A stretch of 64,000 nt of DNA. Source: Bacteroides sp. An322 (GTDB taxonomy: Bacteria; Bacteroidota; Bacteroidia; Bacteroidales; Bacteroidaceae). Both the position numbers and the translations under genes were made by a program. The notes under the pieces were generated by a model. That model was not told where the DNA came from. It saw nothing but the letters and a program-made list of their open reading frames with translations, and searched no databases. The stretch spans positions 62,001 through 126,000 of the forward strand of contig NZ_NFIN01000006.1 of the NCBI RefSeq assembly GCF_002161765.1, given 5' to 3'. Shown one piece after another: positions 45,789-53,908 of the stretch; position 1 is the stretch's first letter; each line of letters begins with the position of its first letter.

Positions 45789-46298
45789 TTAATCCACTTT
45801 ATACTCGTATTTCACCTCTTTCAGTTCTTGGTTGGCTTTTACGATTTTGTTCTTCAAGCCTTCTTTGTATGCGGCAAACTTCTGCGCCAGTGTTTCATCG
45901 GACAGGGCAAGCATCTGCACGGCAAGGATAGCGGCATTCATCGCTCCGTTGATAGCAACCGTAGCTACAGGAATGCCGGGAGGCATCTGGATAATGGAAT
46001 ACAGAGCGTCTACTCCGTCAAGCGTGGAGCCTTTGATAGGAATACCGATAACGGGCAATGTGGTATTGGCTGCGATTACGCCCGGCAATGCAGCTGCCAT
46101 GCCTGCACCTGCAATGATGACTTTCAGTCCTCTGCCTGCGGCTTCACGGGCGAATTTTTCTACTTCAGCGGGCGTGCGGTGAGCGGAAAGTGCGTTCATT
46201 TCGAACGGTATTTGCATCTCGTTGAGCAGGGCTGCCGCTTTTTCCATAACGGGAAGGTCGGAAGTGCTTCCCATGATAATGCTTACAATTGGTTTCAT
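45789..46298 (-). CDS. purE: 5-(carboxyamino)imidazole ribonucleotide mutase
   Basis: PurE class I moves the carboxylate of N5-CAIR to C4 in purine synthesis. The 169-residue protein starts MKPIVSIIMGSTSDLPVM and has the active-site segments SAHRTP (conserved histidine) and AGAGMAAALPG, plus GIPIKGSTLDGVDALYSI. It lies 93 bases after gcvH on the minus strand, with a hairpin repeat in the gap. Confidence 0.97.
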   Translation of the reverse strand: MKPIVSIIMGSTSDLPVMEKAAALLNEMQIPFEMNALSAHRTPAEVEKFAREAAGRGLKVIIAGAGMAAALPGVIAANTTLPVIGIPIKGSTLDGVDALYSIIQMPPGIPVATVAINGAMNAAILAVQMLALSDETLAQKFAAYKEGLKNKIVKANQELKEVKYEYKVD

Positions 46299-46330
46299 GT
46301 TTGTTCTTATTAATATAGGTGTTGCTTCTC

Positions 46331-46384
46331 AGAACACAAAGACACGGAGATTTTTTAACTCTGTGCCTCTGTGTCTCTGTGTTC
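46331..46384. repeat. Octamer-built hairpin between gcvH and purE
   Basis: Left arm ACACAAAGACACGGAG (46334-46349) and a longer right arm 46359-46384 made of CTCTGTG(C/T) units form a hairpin around an A/T loop. The right arm has one unit more than the left, as in the hairpin at 43739-43791. Confidence 0.85.
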
Positions 46385-46391
46385 AATCGCT

Positions 46392-46772
46392 TTATTCATT
46401 AATCAGCTGTTTGTATGCATCCGCATCTAACAATTCGTCCAATTCCGATGCATCAGTCGGCTTGATGCGTACCAGCCAGCCTTTGCCGTACGGGTCTTGG
46501 TTTACCAGTTCTGGATGTTCTTCCAGTTCCGGATTTACTTCCAATATTTCTCCTCCGATGGGAAGGAACAAGTCGGATACGGTCTTTACAACTTCTATCG
46601 TGCCGAATGTTTCGCCTTTTTCCAGCGTTTCGCCTTCGGTAGGGATGTCTACAAAGACAATGTCACCTAATTGGTCTTGTGCGTAATCGGTAATACCTAC
46701 GTATGCTTCTTCGCCTTCCAAACGAATCCATTCGTGTTCGTTCGTGTACTTTACATTAGTCGGGAAATTCAT
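46392..46772 (-). CDS. gcvH: Glycine cleavage system H protein
   Basis: The H protein carries the lipoyl arm that shuttles the aminomethyl group between the P, T and L proteins. The 126-residue sequence has [23 protein letters not shown] (first 20 residues typical) and the lipoylation site K63 in EVVKTVSD. The P, T and L genes are not next to it. A -7 box (46804-46811) lies upstream on the minus strand, and purE and ispG follow. Confidence 0.97.
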   Translation of the reverse strand: MNFPTNVKYTNEHEWIRLEGEEAYVGITDYAQDQLGDIVFVDIPTEGETLEKGETFGTIEVVKTVSDLFLPIGGEILEVNPELEEHPELVNQDPYGKGWLVRIKPTDASELDELLDADAYKQLINE

Positions 46773-46803
46773 AATTCGAGATTTTAAAGGTTTATATTTC
46801 CTG

Positions 46804-46811
46804 CAAATGTA
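46804..46811 (-). promoter_or_regulatory. Probable -7 box of gcvH-purE-ispG
   Basis: TACATTTG on the minus strand matches TAnnTTTG, 32 bases before the gcvH start codon. No clear -33 TTTG is present. Confidence 0.5.
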
Positions 46812-46929
46812 ACGAATTTAAATGAAGAATGAAGAATGAGGGGGAAGAATTTTCATTTTGTTCTTATTTCCGATAGGTTGTAGATGTGTTTTTGATAGTA
46901 TGATAATTTATGAGAAGCTGTATTAGTTT

Positions 46930-47015
46930 TATATTCCGCCGGCTGGAACGTACATTCCGCCAGCCGGAACGTATATTCCAGCGGGCGGAATGTATATTCC
47001 ACGGGCTGGAATATA
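46930..47015. repeat. Array of five TA-centred palindromes at 21-bp spacing
   Basis: TA steps at 46930, 46951, 46972, 46993 and 47014 are exactly 21 bases apart. Three complete GGAAYGTAYATTCC palindromes surround the inner centres, and TTCC-N7-GGAA spacers, GC-rich in the middle, join them. The array at 278-367 has the same layout with 22-base spacing. Confidence 0.88.
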
Positions 47016-47066
47016 AAAGGTAGCTGGCTTTATGCAGAAATCAATCCTTTTGCAAGCAGATTATTA

Positions 47067-47171
47067 TCAGTTCTTCTCCAGCCATTCCAACCGGCGTTGG
47101 TCGGGGAGATGCTTTACCTTAAAGTGCTCGAACGTTACGTTGAATCCTTTTCCATCGGGGCAAGTTTTCCT
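47067..47171 (-). pseudogene. C-terminal remnant of an unidentified gene
   Basis: A 34-codon frame on the minus strand reads CPDGKGFNVTFEHFKVKHL followed by PDQRRLEWLEKN and a stop. It has the look of a beta-sandwich protein end, with a stop codon directly upstream in the same frame. It lies 3' of the broken GH30 gene. Family not identified; it may be what is left of a carbohydrate-active protein. Confidence 0.5.
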
Positions 47172-47192
47172 CTATTTGTATATTTATCAGAC

Positions 47193-48266
47193 TTATCTTT
47201 GTTCCTGCCAACGGAATGAGGCAACGGCATTTGCCGGAATCGTATAGTTAAATTGATGATTCCCCTCAACTACGGTTATCGGTTGTTTTGTATCGTTCCC
47301 GTTTGCCACAACCAAGGCATAGCTGCCGTCTGTATTTTTAAAACAACAATAGGAAATCTTGTCTTTGGTTACGGCATTCGTTCCGATACGGACCGCACCG
47401 GGCTTCACAACCGCCGCAATGTGTGCCATGGCATAGTAGTGTGAATTGCGGGTAATGGTGGAATAATCTTTATTGTTTACATCCACCGCTCCGTAACAAG
47501 TGGCACAAGCACCCGGCCCTCCATGCGGACCTTGATCGCTGTCTAACATCAGATTCCAGACAATGGCACCTACACACCAATTGTTTACTGTACCGATAGC
47601 TAAATCTTCCACATCTCTTAACAAGGATTTTGAAAGGTCACGCCCGTTGTTCCACTCTCCGATGGACGCTTCCGAGAAGATTAACTCTTTATCGGGAGCA
47701 GCTTCGTGTATTTTCTGCATCTCGCTACGGTGTCCGCCATAGTTATGGTAAGCGGCACCGGCAAAATAGGCAGCCGCTTCCGCATCTTCGTAAATCCGCA
47801 AAGGATATTGCGCCTGGTCTTCCTTATCGTCATAATTATAGTTATGGTCGAAGGCATAAATTTTTACGTTATCCAGCCCTGCCTCTTTCAGTGCCGGTCC
47901 TAATGCCGTCTTTACGAAATCACGCTCCTCATCCCAAAACATCAGCATAGAAGCCGAATTGCCCGGGTTTAACGGCTCGTTTTGCGGTGTAAGGCTATAA
48001 ATCGTAATGCCTTCCGCCTGAAAAGCTTGAATCCATTTCACAAAATAGGTTGCATAGTCTTGGTAATAGGTAGGATTTAAATGTCCTCCAGTCCACGAAT
48101 CATGTGGACGCTTATTCTTGAGATTATCCACTTTCATCCATTTGGGAGCAGTCCAAGGCGTTCCCATAATCTTCACTTCTGGATTAATGGCAAGTATTCG
48201 CTGATTTCTTACACTGCTCTCCGCAAACGGTTTACAATAACCGGTTGAAAATGCGTAATCGTGCAA
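47193..48266 (-). pseudogene. GH30-family glycosidase, N-terminally truncated
   Basis: The 357-residue frame matches the GH30 family from the middle of the catalytic barrel onward: IMGTPWTAPKWMK, then acid/base E97 (TPQNEPL) and nucleophile E199 (IFSEASIGEW), VGAIVWNLMLD, and the C-terminal beta domain ending FRWQEQR. GH30 enzymes normally have about 450-490 residues, so some 100 or more residues with the signal peptide and first barrel strands are missing. A stop codon lies two codons upstream in frame, and the only possible start is a TTG. The gene is probably inactive. A short frame in another phase upstream (from an ATG near 48355) encodes a hydrophobic leader-like peptide, perhaps the old 5' end. 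Confidence 0.8.
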
Positions 48267-48760
48267 GTATTCCTAAAGAAACATTGCAGATACAGTAAAA
48301 TCTTTAGGGAAGATACAGCAATAATATGATTATACCATTTACTTTTCTCCATTTTATTTCTACATATTTGTTTTGTTAAAGTATTAATAACGAATGCTTT
48401 ACGGTTTTTAATGTCTACTCCCTACATTTACTTACAGAAGTAACATGTTTCTTATATATGTACATTTGCGATACATAATCAATGCACATGTAAACGTATT
48501 TGTAAATGTAAAATAAGAAATTATGGAAGCCATTTATTCACGGTTCTTGGGAAAAAACGAAGAAAAATTGACGTTGTGTCAATTGAACTCCTCTCAATTC
48601 AAAGACGTAGAAATTCAACCGCCGGAGACTGAATGCAGGTCTCGAAATGGGGAAAAATATTCCTCAAAAAAGTAATATATATTGCATTGCTATTCGCAAT
48701 TATCTTCTTCAGTCTACACATATATCTAACTTGGCTGATGCTAATATAAAAGATTGGACA
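48267..48760. other. Intergenic region between broken GH30 and SGNH gene
   Basis: This AT-rich 494-base gap is bounded by genes that point away from each other. It contains the disrupted 5' end of the GH30 gene, a promoter-like box TACATTTG (48461-48468) facing right, and a 50-codon frame at 48523-48675. Nothing else was recognised. Confidence 0.6.
48523..48675 (+). CDS. Possible small protein of 50 residues, unknown
   Basis: An ATG at 48523 opens a 50-codon frame beginning MEAIYSRFLGKNEEKLTLCQ and ending YSSKK. A TAnnTTTG box lies 55 bases upstream. The peptide is polar with no signal or motif. It could be a real small gene, the start of a gene whose remainder was lost, or chance. Confidence 0.25.
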   Translation: MEAIYSRFLGKNEEKLTLCQLNSSQFKDVEIQPPETECRSRNGEKYSSKK

Positions 48761-49513
48761 ATGAATAAATATTTATTTTTTATAGTATGGCAAATAGTAT
48801 TTGCCGTTGGAATCGCTAATGCGCAATCTATTAACATCCTTTCCTTAAATAACAGTCTGATTGATTACAATAATCAGCCGATGATGTTTAATGAGATGGT
48901 TAAAATGATGGGAAAAGATGCACAATGGAATGCACGTACACAATTGGGACGTACGTTGTTATACCATTATAATGATCCTGTTTCCCGCAGTCTGGCGATG
49001 TCTGGAAATTGGAATTACATTATTTTGCAAGAACAAAGTTCCCTTCCTAAAGACTATCCTGAAATTCTGATGCAAAGCGTTATGTTATGGAAGCGTGCAT
49101 TACTGGAAACATCGGACGATAATGTCCCCACAATTATTTTGCCAATGAATTGGGCTTATAATGATGACTGGAATCATTTTAAAGAATCTTCGGCAAAGCT
49201 TAAACGTTCTTATCGTGATGTATGTCGTGAGATTCCCGGAATTGTTATTTGCCCTATAGGATTGGCGTATGAACTGCTCTTCGACCGTAAAGGGGCAGAG
49301 GTTTGTTCCCAATTATATACAGACAACCGACATCCCTCGTTGAAAGCGTCTTATCTTGCTTCATGTATGGAATATGCCGTCATATTTCATGAAAGTCCTT
49401 TGACCATTACTTATGTTCCTCAAGGATTGTCAGAAACAGATGCATTGACCATGCGTGAATTGGCAGATTCGGCTTTGAGCGAATGGGATAAAGAAATGAA
49501 AACTTCACGATAA
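48761..49513 (+). CDS. SGNH-hydrolase-like exported protein (DUF4886-like)
   Basis: I start the protein at ATG 48761, where it has a signal peptide (MNKYLFFIVWQIVFAVGIAN, cleavage near NAQS); an in-frame ATG at 48647 would put 38 non-signal residues in front. The 250-residue protein fits the DUF4886/SGNH pattern: SINILSLNNSLIDYN at the nucleophile position, NWNYIILQEQSSLP in the middle, and DNRHPSLKASYLAS with the Asp-x-x-His pair near the end. The usual GNS is NNS here, but the serine is kept. It may remove acetyl or other ester groups from a glycan. A GH3 gene follows 25 bases later. Confidence 0.65.
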   Translation: MNKYLFFIVWQIVFAVGIANAQSINILSLNNSLIDYNNQPMMFNEMVKMMGKDAQWNARTQLGRTLLYHYNDPVSRSLAMSGNWNYIILQEQSSLPKDYPEILMQSVMLWKRALLETSDDNVPTIILPMNWAYNDDWNHFKESSAKLKRSYRDVCREIPGIVICPIGLAYELLFDRKGAEVCSQLYTDNRHPSLKASYLASCMEYAVIFHESPLTITYVPQGLSETDALTMRELADSALSEWDKEMKTSR

Positions 49514-49538
49514 ATGATTAACTTAAAAAACATAAAGG

Positions 49539-51788
49539 ATGAAAAAGCAAATTATAAAACAAACAATGCTATTTTGTGTTGCAGGGCTTGTCGCTATTTC
49601 TGCCTACGCCCAACATAACGATACATCACAGAACCAGTCAAGTGAAGAACAAATAGAAAGTATATTGTCACGCTTGACTTTAGAGGAAAAAATAGCTATG
49701 ACGCATGCTCAGTCTAAGTTCTCTTCTCCTGGTGTAAAACGATTGGGGATTCCTGAATTTTGGACTACAGACGGTCCGCATGGTGTCCGCCCCGAAGTGT
49801 TATGGGACGAATGGGATCAAGCTGGTTGGACCAATGACTCTTGTGTAGCATTCCCGGCATTGACTTGTCTTGCAGCTACATGGAATCCGGATATGGCTTT
49901 GCTTTATGGAAAAAGCATCGGTGAAGAAGCACGTTATCGCAAGAAAGACGTGTTGTTAGGTCCGGGAGTCAATATTTACCGGACTCCACTGAACGGACGC
50001 AATTTTGAATACATGGGTGAAGACCCTTATCTGACTAGTAAAATGGTAGTGCCTTATATTCAAGGTGTACAACAGAATGGTGTGGCAGCCTGCGTAAAGC
50101 ATTATGCATTGAACAATCAGGAAATCAACCGCCACACAACCAATGTTATCGTAGATGACCGTGCTTTGTATGAAATTTACCTTCCAGCCTTTAAAGCGGC
50201 TGTACAGGAAGGAAAGGCGTGGGCTATCATGGGCTCGTATAATCTTTATCAAAACCAACACGGATGTCACAACCAGCGTTTGTTGAACGATATATTAAAA
50301 GGTGAATGGGGATTTGACGGTGTGGTCATTTCCGATTGGGGAGGTACACACGATACGGAAGAAGCCATCCGTAACGGCTTGGATATGGAGTTCGGAAGCT
50401 GGACCAACGGACTTTCCGACGGAACCAGTAATGCATACGATAATTATTACCTGGCAAATCCTTATCTGAAACTGATAAAAGAAGGGAAAGTGGGAACGGA
50501 AGAATTGGATGACAAAGTAAGGCGTATCCTTCGTCTGGCTTTCCGTACAACAATGAACCGCAACAAGCCATACGGTTCTCTTTGCTCGGAAGAACATTAT
50601 GAAGCGGCACGCCGCATTGGGGAAGAAGGCATTGTTTTGCTGCAAAACAACGGGAATTTGCTCCCTCTTGACTTGAACAAGATGAAACGAATTGCGGTTA
50701 TTGGCGAAAATGCCATTAAGATGATGACCGTAGGTGGAGGAAGCTCTTCATTGAAAGTGCAACATGAAATTTCCCCGTTGGAAGGAATCCGCAGACGAAT
50801 AGGCGATAAAGCCGAAGTCGTTTATGCACGCGGTTATGTAGGTGACCCTTCGGGAGAATATAATGGAGTGAAATCAGGACAAGACCTTACCGACAATCGC
50901 ACGCCGGAAGAGCTGATAGCCGAAGCGGTAAAGGTAGCTAAAGAAGCTGATTGCGTTATCTTCATAGGCGGGTTGAATAAAAGTTCCGGACAAGATTGTG
51001 AGGATTCTGATCGTAAGAGTCTGAATCTTTCTTATGGACAAGACAAGCTAATAGCGGCATTGGCTGAAGTGAACAAGAATATCGTTGTGGTGAACATTTC
51101 AGGAAATGCTATTGCAATGCCTTGGGTTAAAGACGTTTCAGCTATTGTACAAGCTTGGTTTTTAGGTTCGGAAGCCGGAAATTCCATTGCTGCTGTGCTT
51201 ATGGGTGATGTAAACCCTTCAGGCAAATTGCCTTTCACTTTCCCGGCTTCGTTGGAAGACGTAGGTGCGCACAAATTAGGAGAATATCCGGGCGTAATGC
51301 GGACAGACGGGAGTAACATTTGGGACGTAAAATACAATGAAGGCATTTTTGTCGGTTATCGTTGGGCGGATAAGGAAAAGACTACACCGCTCTTCCCGTT
51401 CGGACACGGACTGAGTTATACGACTTTTGCGTATGGGAAAGCTGTTGTAGATAAAACGACGTTTAAGTCGGATGAGACTCTTACGGTAACTGTACCTATA
51501 ACTAATACGGGTAAGCGTGAAGGGGCAGAAGTAGTTCAGCTTTATATTCGTGATGTGAAATCTGCCCTTCCACGTCCTGTTAAGGAATTGAAAGGCTTTA
51601 AAAAAATCAGGTTGATGTCTGGAGAAACGTGTGAGGTAACTTTTACGATTGATAAAGAGGCTCTCAGTTATTTTGATGATACCCGTCATGAATGGGTTGC
51701 AGAACCTGGTAAATTTGAGGCGATTATAGCAGCTTCGGCTATAGATGTTCGGTCGAAAGTTACATTTACATTGAGTGATAACCATTAA
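49539..51788 (+). CDS. GH3 family beta-glycosidase, exported
   Basis: This 749-residue protein has a signal peptide ending SAYAQ, a GH3 N-terminal barrel, a GH3 C-terminal domain and a fibronectin-III-like domain (EGAEVVQLYIRDVKSALPRP). The nucleophile is D266 in VISDWGGTHD, and KHYALNNQEINRH is the substrate-binding block. GH3 enzymes here are most often beta-glucosidases or beta-xylosidases; the sequence does not settle which. It is cotranscribed with the SGNH protein and ends at a bidirectional hairpin. Confidence 0.92.
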   Translation: MKKQIIKQTMLFCVAGLVAISAYAQHNDTSQNQSSEEQIESILSRLTLEEKIAMTHAQSKFSSPGVKRLGIPEFWTTDGPHGVRPEVLWDEWDQAGWTNDSCVAFPALTCLAATWNPDMALLYGKSIGEEARYRKKDVLLGPGVNIYRTPLNGRNFEYMGEDPYLTSKMVVPYIQGVQQNGVAACVKHYALNNQEINRHTTNVIVDDRALYEIYLPAFKAAVQEGKAWAIMGSYNLYQNQHGCHNQRLLNDILKGEWGFDGVVISDWGGTHDTEEAIRNGLDMEFGSWTNGLSDGTSNAYDNYYLANPYLKLIKEGKVGTEELDDKVRRILRLAFRTTMNRNKPYGSLCSEEHYEAARRIGEEGIVLLQNNGNLLPLDLNKMKRIAVIGENAIKMMTVGGGSSSLKVQHEISPLEGIRRRIGDKAEVVYARGYVGDPSGEYNGVKSGQDLTDNRTPEELIAEAVKVAKEADCVIFIGGLNKSSGQDCEDSDRKSLNLSYGQDKLIAALAEVNKNIVVVNISGNAIAMPWVKDVSAIVQAWFLGSEAGNSIAAVLMGDVNPSGKLPFTFPASLEDVGAHKLGEYPGVMRTDGSNIWDVKYNEGIFVGYRWADKEKTTPLFPFGHGLSYTTFAYGKAVVDKTTFKSDETLTVTVPITNTGKREGAEVVQLYIRDVKSALPRPVKELKGFKKIRLMSGETCEVTFTIDKEALSYFDDTRHEWVAEPGKFEAIIAASAIDVRSKVTFTLSDNH

Positions 51789-51797
51789 AAATAATTT

Positions 51798-51840
51798 ATA
51801 TCCGCAATTTCCATACAAAGGATGTTGCGGATATATTTTG
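51798..51840. terminator. Bidirectional terminator after GH3
   Basis: ATATCCGCAA (51798-51807) and TTGCGGATAT (51825-51834) form a perfect 10-bp stem with T-rich sequence on both outer sides. It separates GH3 from the converging DUF6169 gene. The 100 bases that follow hold nothing recognisable. Confidence 0.75.
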
Positions 51841-51939
51841 ACCGTCACAGGCAGGAGATATTGAAAAAACTTCAGGTGCGCAATTCGATTGAGGCTTGCA
51901 GGGTAGCGGGTGAGTTGGGGATATTACGGTGAGATAAGG

Positions 51940-52446
51940 TTATTCGGGTTTGTCACGAAACAAAGCAATCGTGTCGCTGAATTGTTGGGCGATGGATACA
52001 AATTGGGGATGGTCAGGACGAAGAATAAGGGCAACGTAGTTCCAAATGCCGTATTCGTCTGGCAATTCTGCTGTCATTAAAACAAATGTTTTCTGATACC
52101 CCGATGAGCGGAACCACGATTCAAACAAACGGCTCCGATATTTCTGCCGGTTGTCGCCCGTTTCACATAAATAAAGCATAACGGCATTCCGCTGGCGGAA
52201 AAATTCATAAATCAAGGACAAAATGGCTTGACGTAGCTTGTAGTCACGCGGAGACTTGCGGTTGTTCGTGTTAGATATCGCAAACTCATAAGCGTCATAT
52301 TCCGACATAAGGTCACTTGGCATAAAACTTATTGTGTAGTTTACGCCATAGTCCGTAGTTAACATATATGACAGCTCAGCATAAGGTGCAGGTTTGACGG
52401 TATAAAGAGCGTTTGCATTAACACGTATAAGATCAATTGTTACCAT
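51940..52446 (-). CDS. DUF6169 family protein
   Basis: This 168-residue protein matches the Bacteroidetes family DUF6169 as I remember it. Features are YAELSYMLTTDYGVNYTISF, then a long middle helix (LRQAILSLIYEFFRQRNAV), LYLCETGDNRQKYRSRLFE-like residues with a conserved WF, and a C-terminal NYVALILRPDHPQF. No signal peptide or membrane segment is seen, so it is probably cytosolic. Function unknown. Its start overlaps the end of the 59-residue gene upstream by 7 bases, so the two are coupled. Confidence 0.7.
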   Translation of the reverse strand: MVTIDLIRVNANALYTVKPAPYAELSYMLTTDYGVNYTISFMPSDLMSEYDAYEFAISNTNNRKSPRDYKLRQAILSLIYEFFRQRNAVMLYLCETGDNRQKYRSRLFESWFRSSGYQKTFVLMTAELPDEYGIWNYVALILRPDHPQFVSIAQQFSDTIALFRDKPE

Positions 52447-52619
52447 ACTTCTATTGATTCTGGTTCTTGTCCTGTACGTTTTTTATATTCTGCTCTTAAA
52501 CATTCTTCCATTTGTCGGATAAGTTCTTGCTTTTTTCTCTTATGTTCCCTCATCCGTCTCCACACTTCTTCCTTTGTTAACGGTGTCTTCTTTTCCTGTG
52601 TTTGCAGATTTTGTTCCAT
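52440..52619 (-). CDS. Small charged protein of 59 residues, partner of DUF6169
   Basis: This short gene on the minus strand starts MEQNLQTQEKKTPLTKEEVW, continues with a highly charged helix (RRMREHKRKKQELIRQMEE) and ends EPESIEVW. The last codons overlap the DUF6169 start (ATGGTAA), an arrangement seen in translationally coupled pairs. A TAnnTTTG box lies 30 bases upstream. The helix looks fit for binding a partner or nucleic acid. No family recognised. Confidence 0.7.
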   Translation of the reverse strand: MEQNLQTQEKKTPLTKEEVWRRMREHKRKKQELIRQMEECLRAEYKKRTGQEPESIEVW

Positions 52620-52648
52620 AGTGTTGTGTATATAATTGATTTACGGGA

Positions 52649-52656
52649 CAAAGATA
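52649..52656 (-). promoter_or_regulatory. Probable -7 box of the 59-aa/DUF6169 pair
   Basis: TATCTTTG on the minus strand matches TAnnTTTG, about 30 bases before the small gene's ATG. No -33 element was recognised. It lies between this pair and the LacI gene end. Confidence 0.5.
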
Positions 52657-52694
52657 CTGATTTTTCTTTGTATTCCCTTCTTTTTTAATAGTTT

Positions 52695-53774
52695 TCATCC
52701 AATTGTGATTTTCTTTTTCATACTGCTTTCCCGTATCTGAAGTGAGGTAGGTATCACCACTTGGCGCACGGTGTGGTCTCCTCGCAACTGGTCTATCAGG
52801 AGACGGCATGCCGTTTCGCCCATTTTATAAGTCTGATGGCATACCGAGGAAAGTTTAGGCTCGACGTAATTGGCATGGCGTTCGTCGGTATAGCCTATCA
52901 GGGCGATATTTTGCGGAATGCGCAGACCGTGGCTTTTGATGACTTCCATGGCGGCAAAAGCCAAGGTGTCATTCATAGCTAAGATGGCATCGGGCGGATT
53001 GGGCAGGGCAAGCAAGGCTTCGGTAGCCCGCATTCCTTCATCGTAGTCGATGCGGCGGCATTCGACTAATTCTTTTTCAATGGGAATCTTATTGGCACGT
53101 AGGGCTTCCAAATAGCCGTGTTTCCGTTGCTTGACGATATACAGGTGATTGGCACCTCCGATGAATGCTATCCGCTTGCTTCCACTATCCAACAGATGTT
53201 GGGTGGCGGCTTGTGCCGATTGGGCTCCGTCAGCAACGACGGAAGAAAAGCGGTCGGTCAGGCATACGCGGTCGAAAAAGACGAGCGGCATATTGATGTC
53301 TGTTAATGATGCCCAATGCGAATAGTCGGTAGTCTCTTGCGAAAGGCAGGCGATGATGCCTTCTACACGCATATTCACCAAGTTTTCGATATTTCGTTTT
53401 TCGTGTTCGAAACGTTCGTGCGAGGTAGTGATGATGACGAAATATCCGTTAGCTATGGCTGTATCTTCAATGCCGCTCAAGATGGACGAGAAGAAATGCG
53501 TCACGATGTCGGGCACGATGACTCCGATGATGCGGGGCGTGTTTTTCCTCAGGCTCATGGCGAACGGATTAGGGCGGTAATTCATTTCTTTGGCAAGTTG
53601 TTTGGCTTTGGCACATAGTTCGCGGCTGATTTCGGGACTGTCCTTTAGTGCTCGCGAAACGGTGGGAATAGATACGCCGATCCGTTGGGCGAGGTCTTTC
53701 AGCGAGGTATGCTTCAGGTTGTTCATGAATGTTTGATTATTGGTTTCTTCTGTATCCATTTGCAAAGAAAGCAT
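52695..53774 (-). CDS. LacI-family transcriptional regulator
   Basis: This 359-residue regulator has an N-terminal LacI helix-turn-helix (TSLKDLAQRIGVSIPTVSRAL, first 20 residues diagnostic), the hinge NYRPNPFAMSLRKN, and a periplasmic-binding-protein-like sensor domain (IIGVIVPDIVTHFFSSIL, RIAFIGGANHL, DAILAMNDTLAFAAME). Possible starts are at 53774, 53759 and 53726; an A-rich stretch precedes the first. It diverges from the sugar-catabolic operon at 53909, with a palindrome suited to LacI binding between them, so it probably controls that operon in response to its sugar or an intermediate. Confidence 0.94.
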   Translation of the reverse strand: MLSLQMDTEETNNQTFMNNLKHTSLKDLAQRIGVSIPTVSRALKDSPEISRELCAKAKQLAKEMNYRPNPFAMSLRKNTPRIIGVIVPDIVTHFFSSILSGIEDTAIANGYFVIITTSHERFEHEKRNIENLVNMRVEGIIACLSQETTDYSHWASLTDINMPLVFFDRVCLTDRFSSVVADGAQSAQAATQHLLDSGSKRIAFIGGANHLYIVKQRKHGYLEALRANKIPIEKELVECRRIDYDEGMRATEALLALPNPPDAILAMNDTLAFAAMEVIKSHGLRIPQNIALIGYTDERHANYVEPKLSSVCHQTYKMGETACRLLIDQLRGDHTVRQVVIPTSLQIRESSMKKKITIG

Positions 53775-53808
53775 TTTTTACGGAATAACGGTACAGATAT
53801 ACGGATAT

Positions 53809-53818
53809 TTTACGTAAA
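53809..53818. promoter_or_regulatory. Candidate LacI-family operator
   Basis: TTTACGTAAA is a perfect palindrome with the central CG typical of LacI-family sites. It lies 35 bases before the regulator start and about 90 before the reductase gene. A partial second copy, ATTACGTATA, follows at 53821-53830. Confidence 0.5.
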
Positions 53819-53834
53819 CCATTACGTATATTTT

Positions 53835-53879
53835 CTGATGAGGTCACGGACTGATGAGGTTTATCTTGGCTTACCTTTG
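53835..53879 (+). promoter_or_regulatory. Promoter of the reductase operon with direct repeat
   Basis: CTGATGAGGT occurs at 53835-53844 and again at 53851-53860, 16 bases apart. A -7 box TACCTTTG follows at 53872-53879, 30 bases before the ATG. No TTTG stands at -33; the repeats occupy that region. Confidence 0.5.
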
Positions 53880-53908
53880 TCTTTGTAACCATTAAATTCG
53901 AAAAAATT

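Larger units (their letters stand above)
46773..47192. other. Intergenic region with palindrome array and gene remnant
   Basis: From right to left it holds a 34-codon remnant on the minus strand (47067-47171), a five-unit palindrome array (46930-47015), an AT-rich stretch, and the gcvH promoter. No intact gene was seen in the gap. Confidence 0.75.

Noticed and set aside
46930-47015. Possible CRISPR remnant
   Set aside because: Units are palindromic and only 21 bp with no variable spacers; no cas genes are nearby.
47630-47950. Plus-strand frame of 106 codons opposite GH30
   Set aside because: It is only the reverse of the recognisable GH30 coding sequence and shows no domain.
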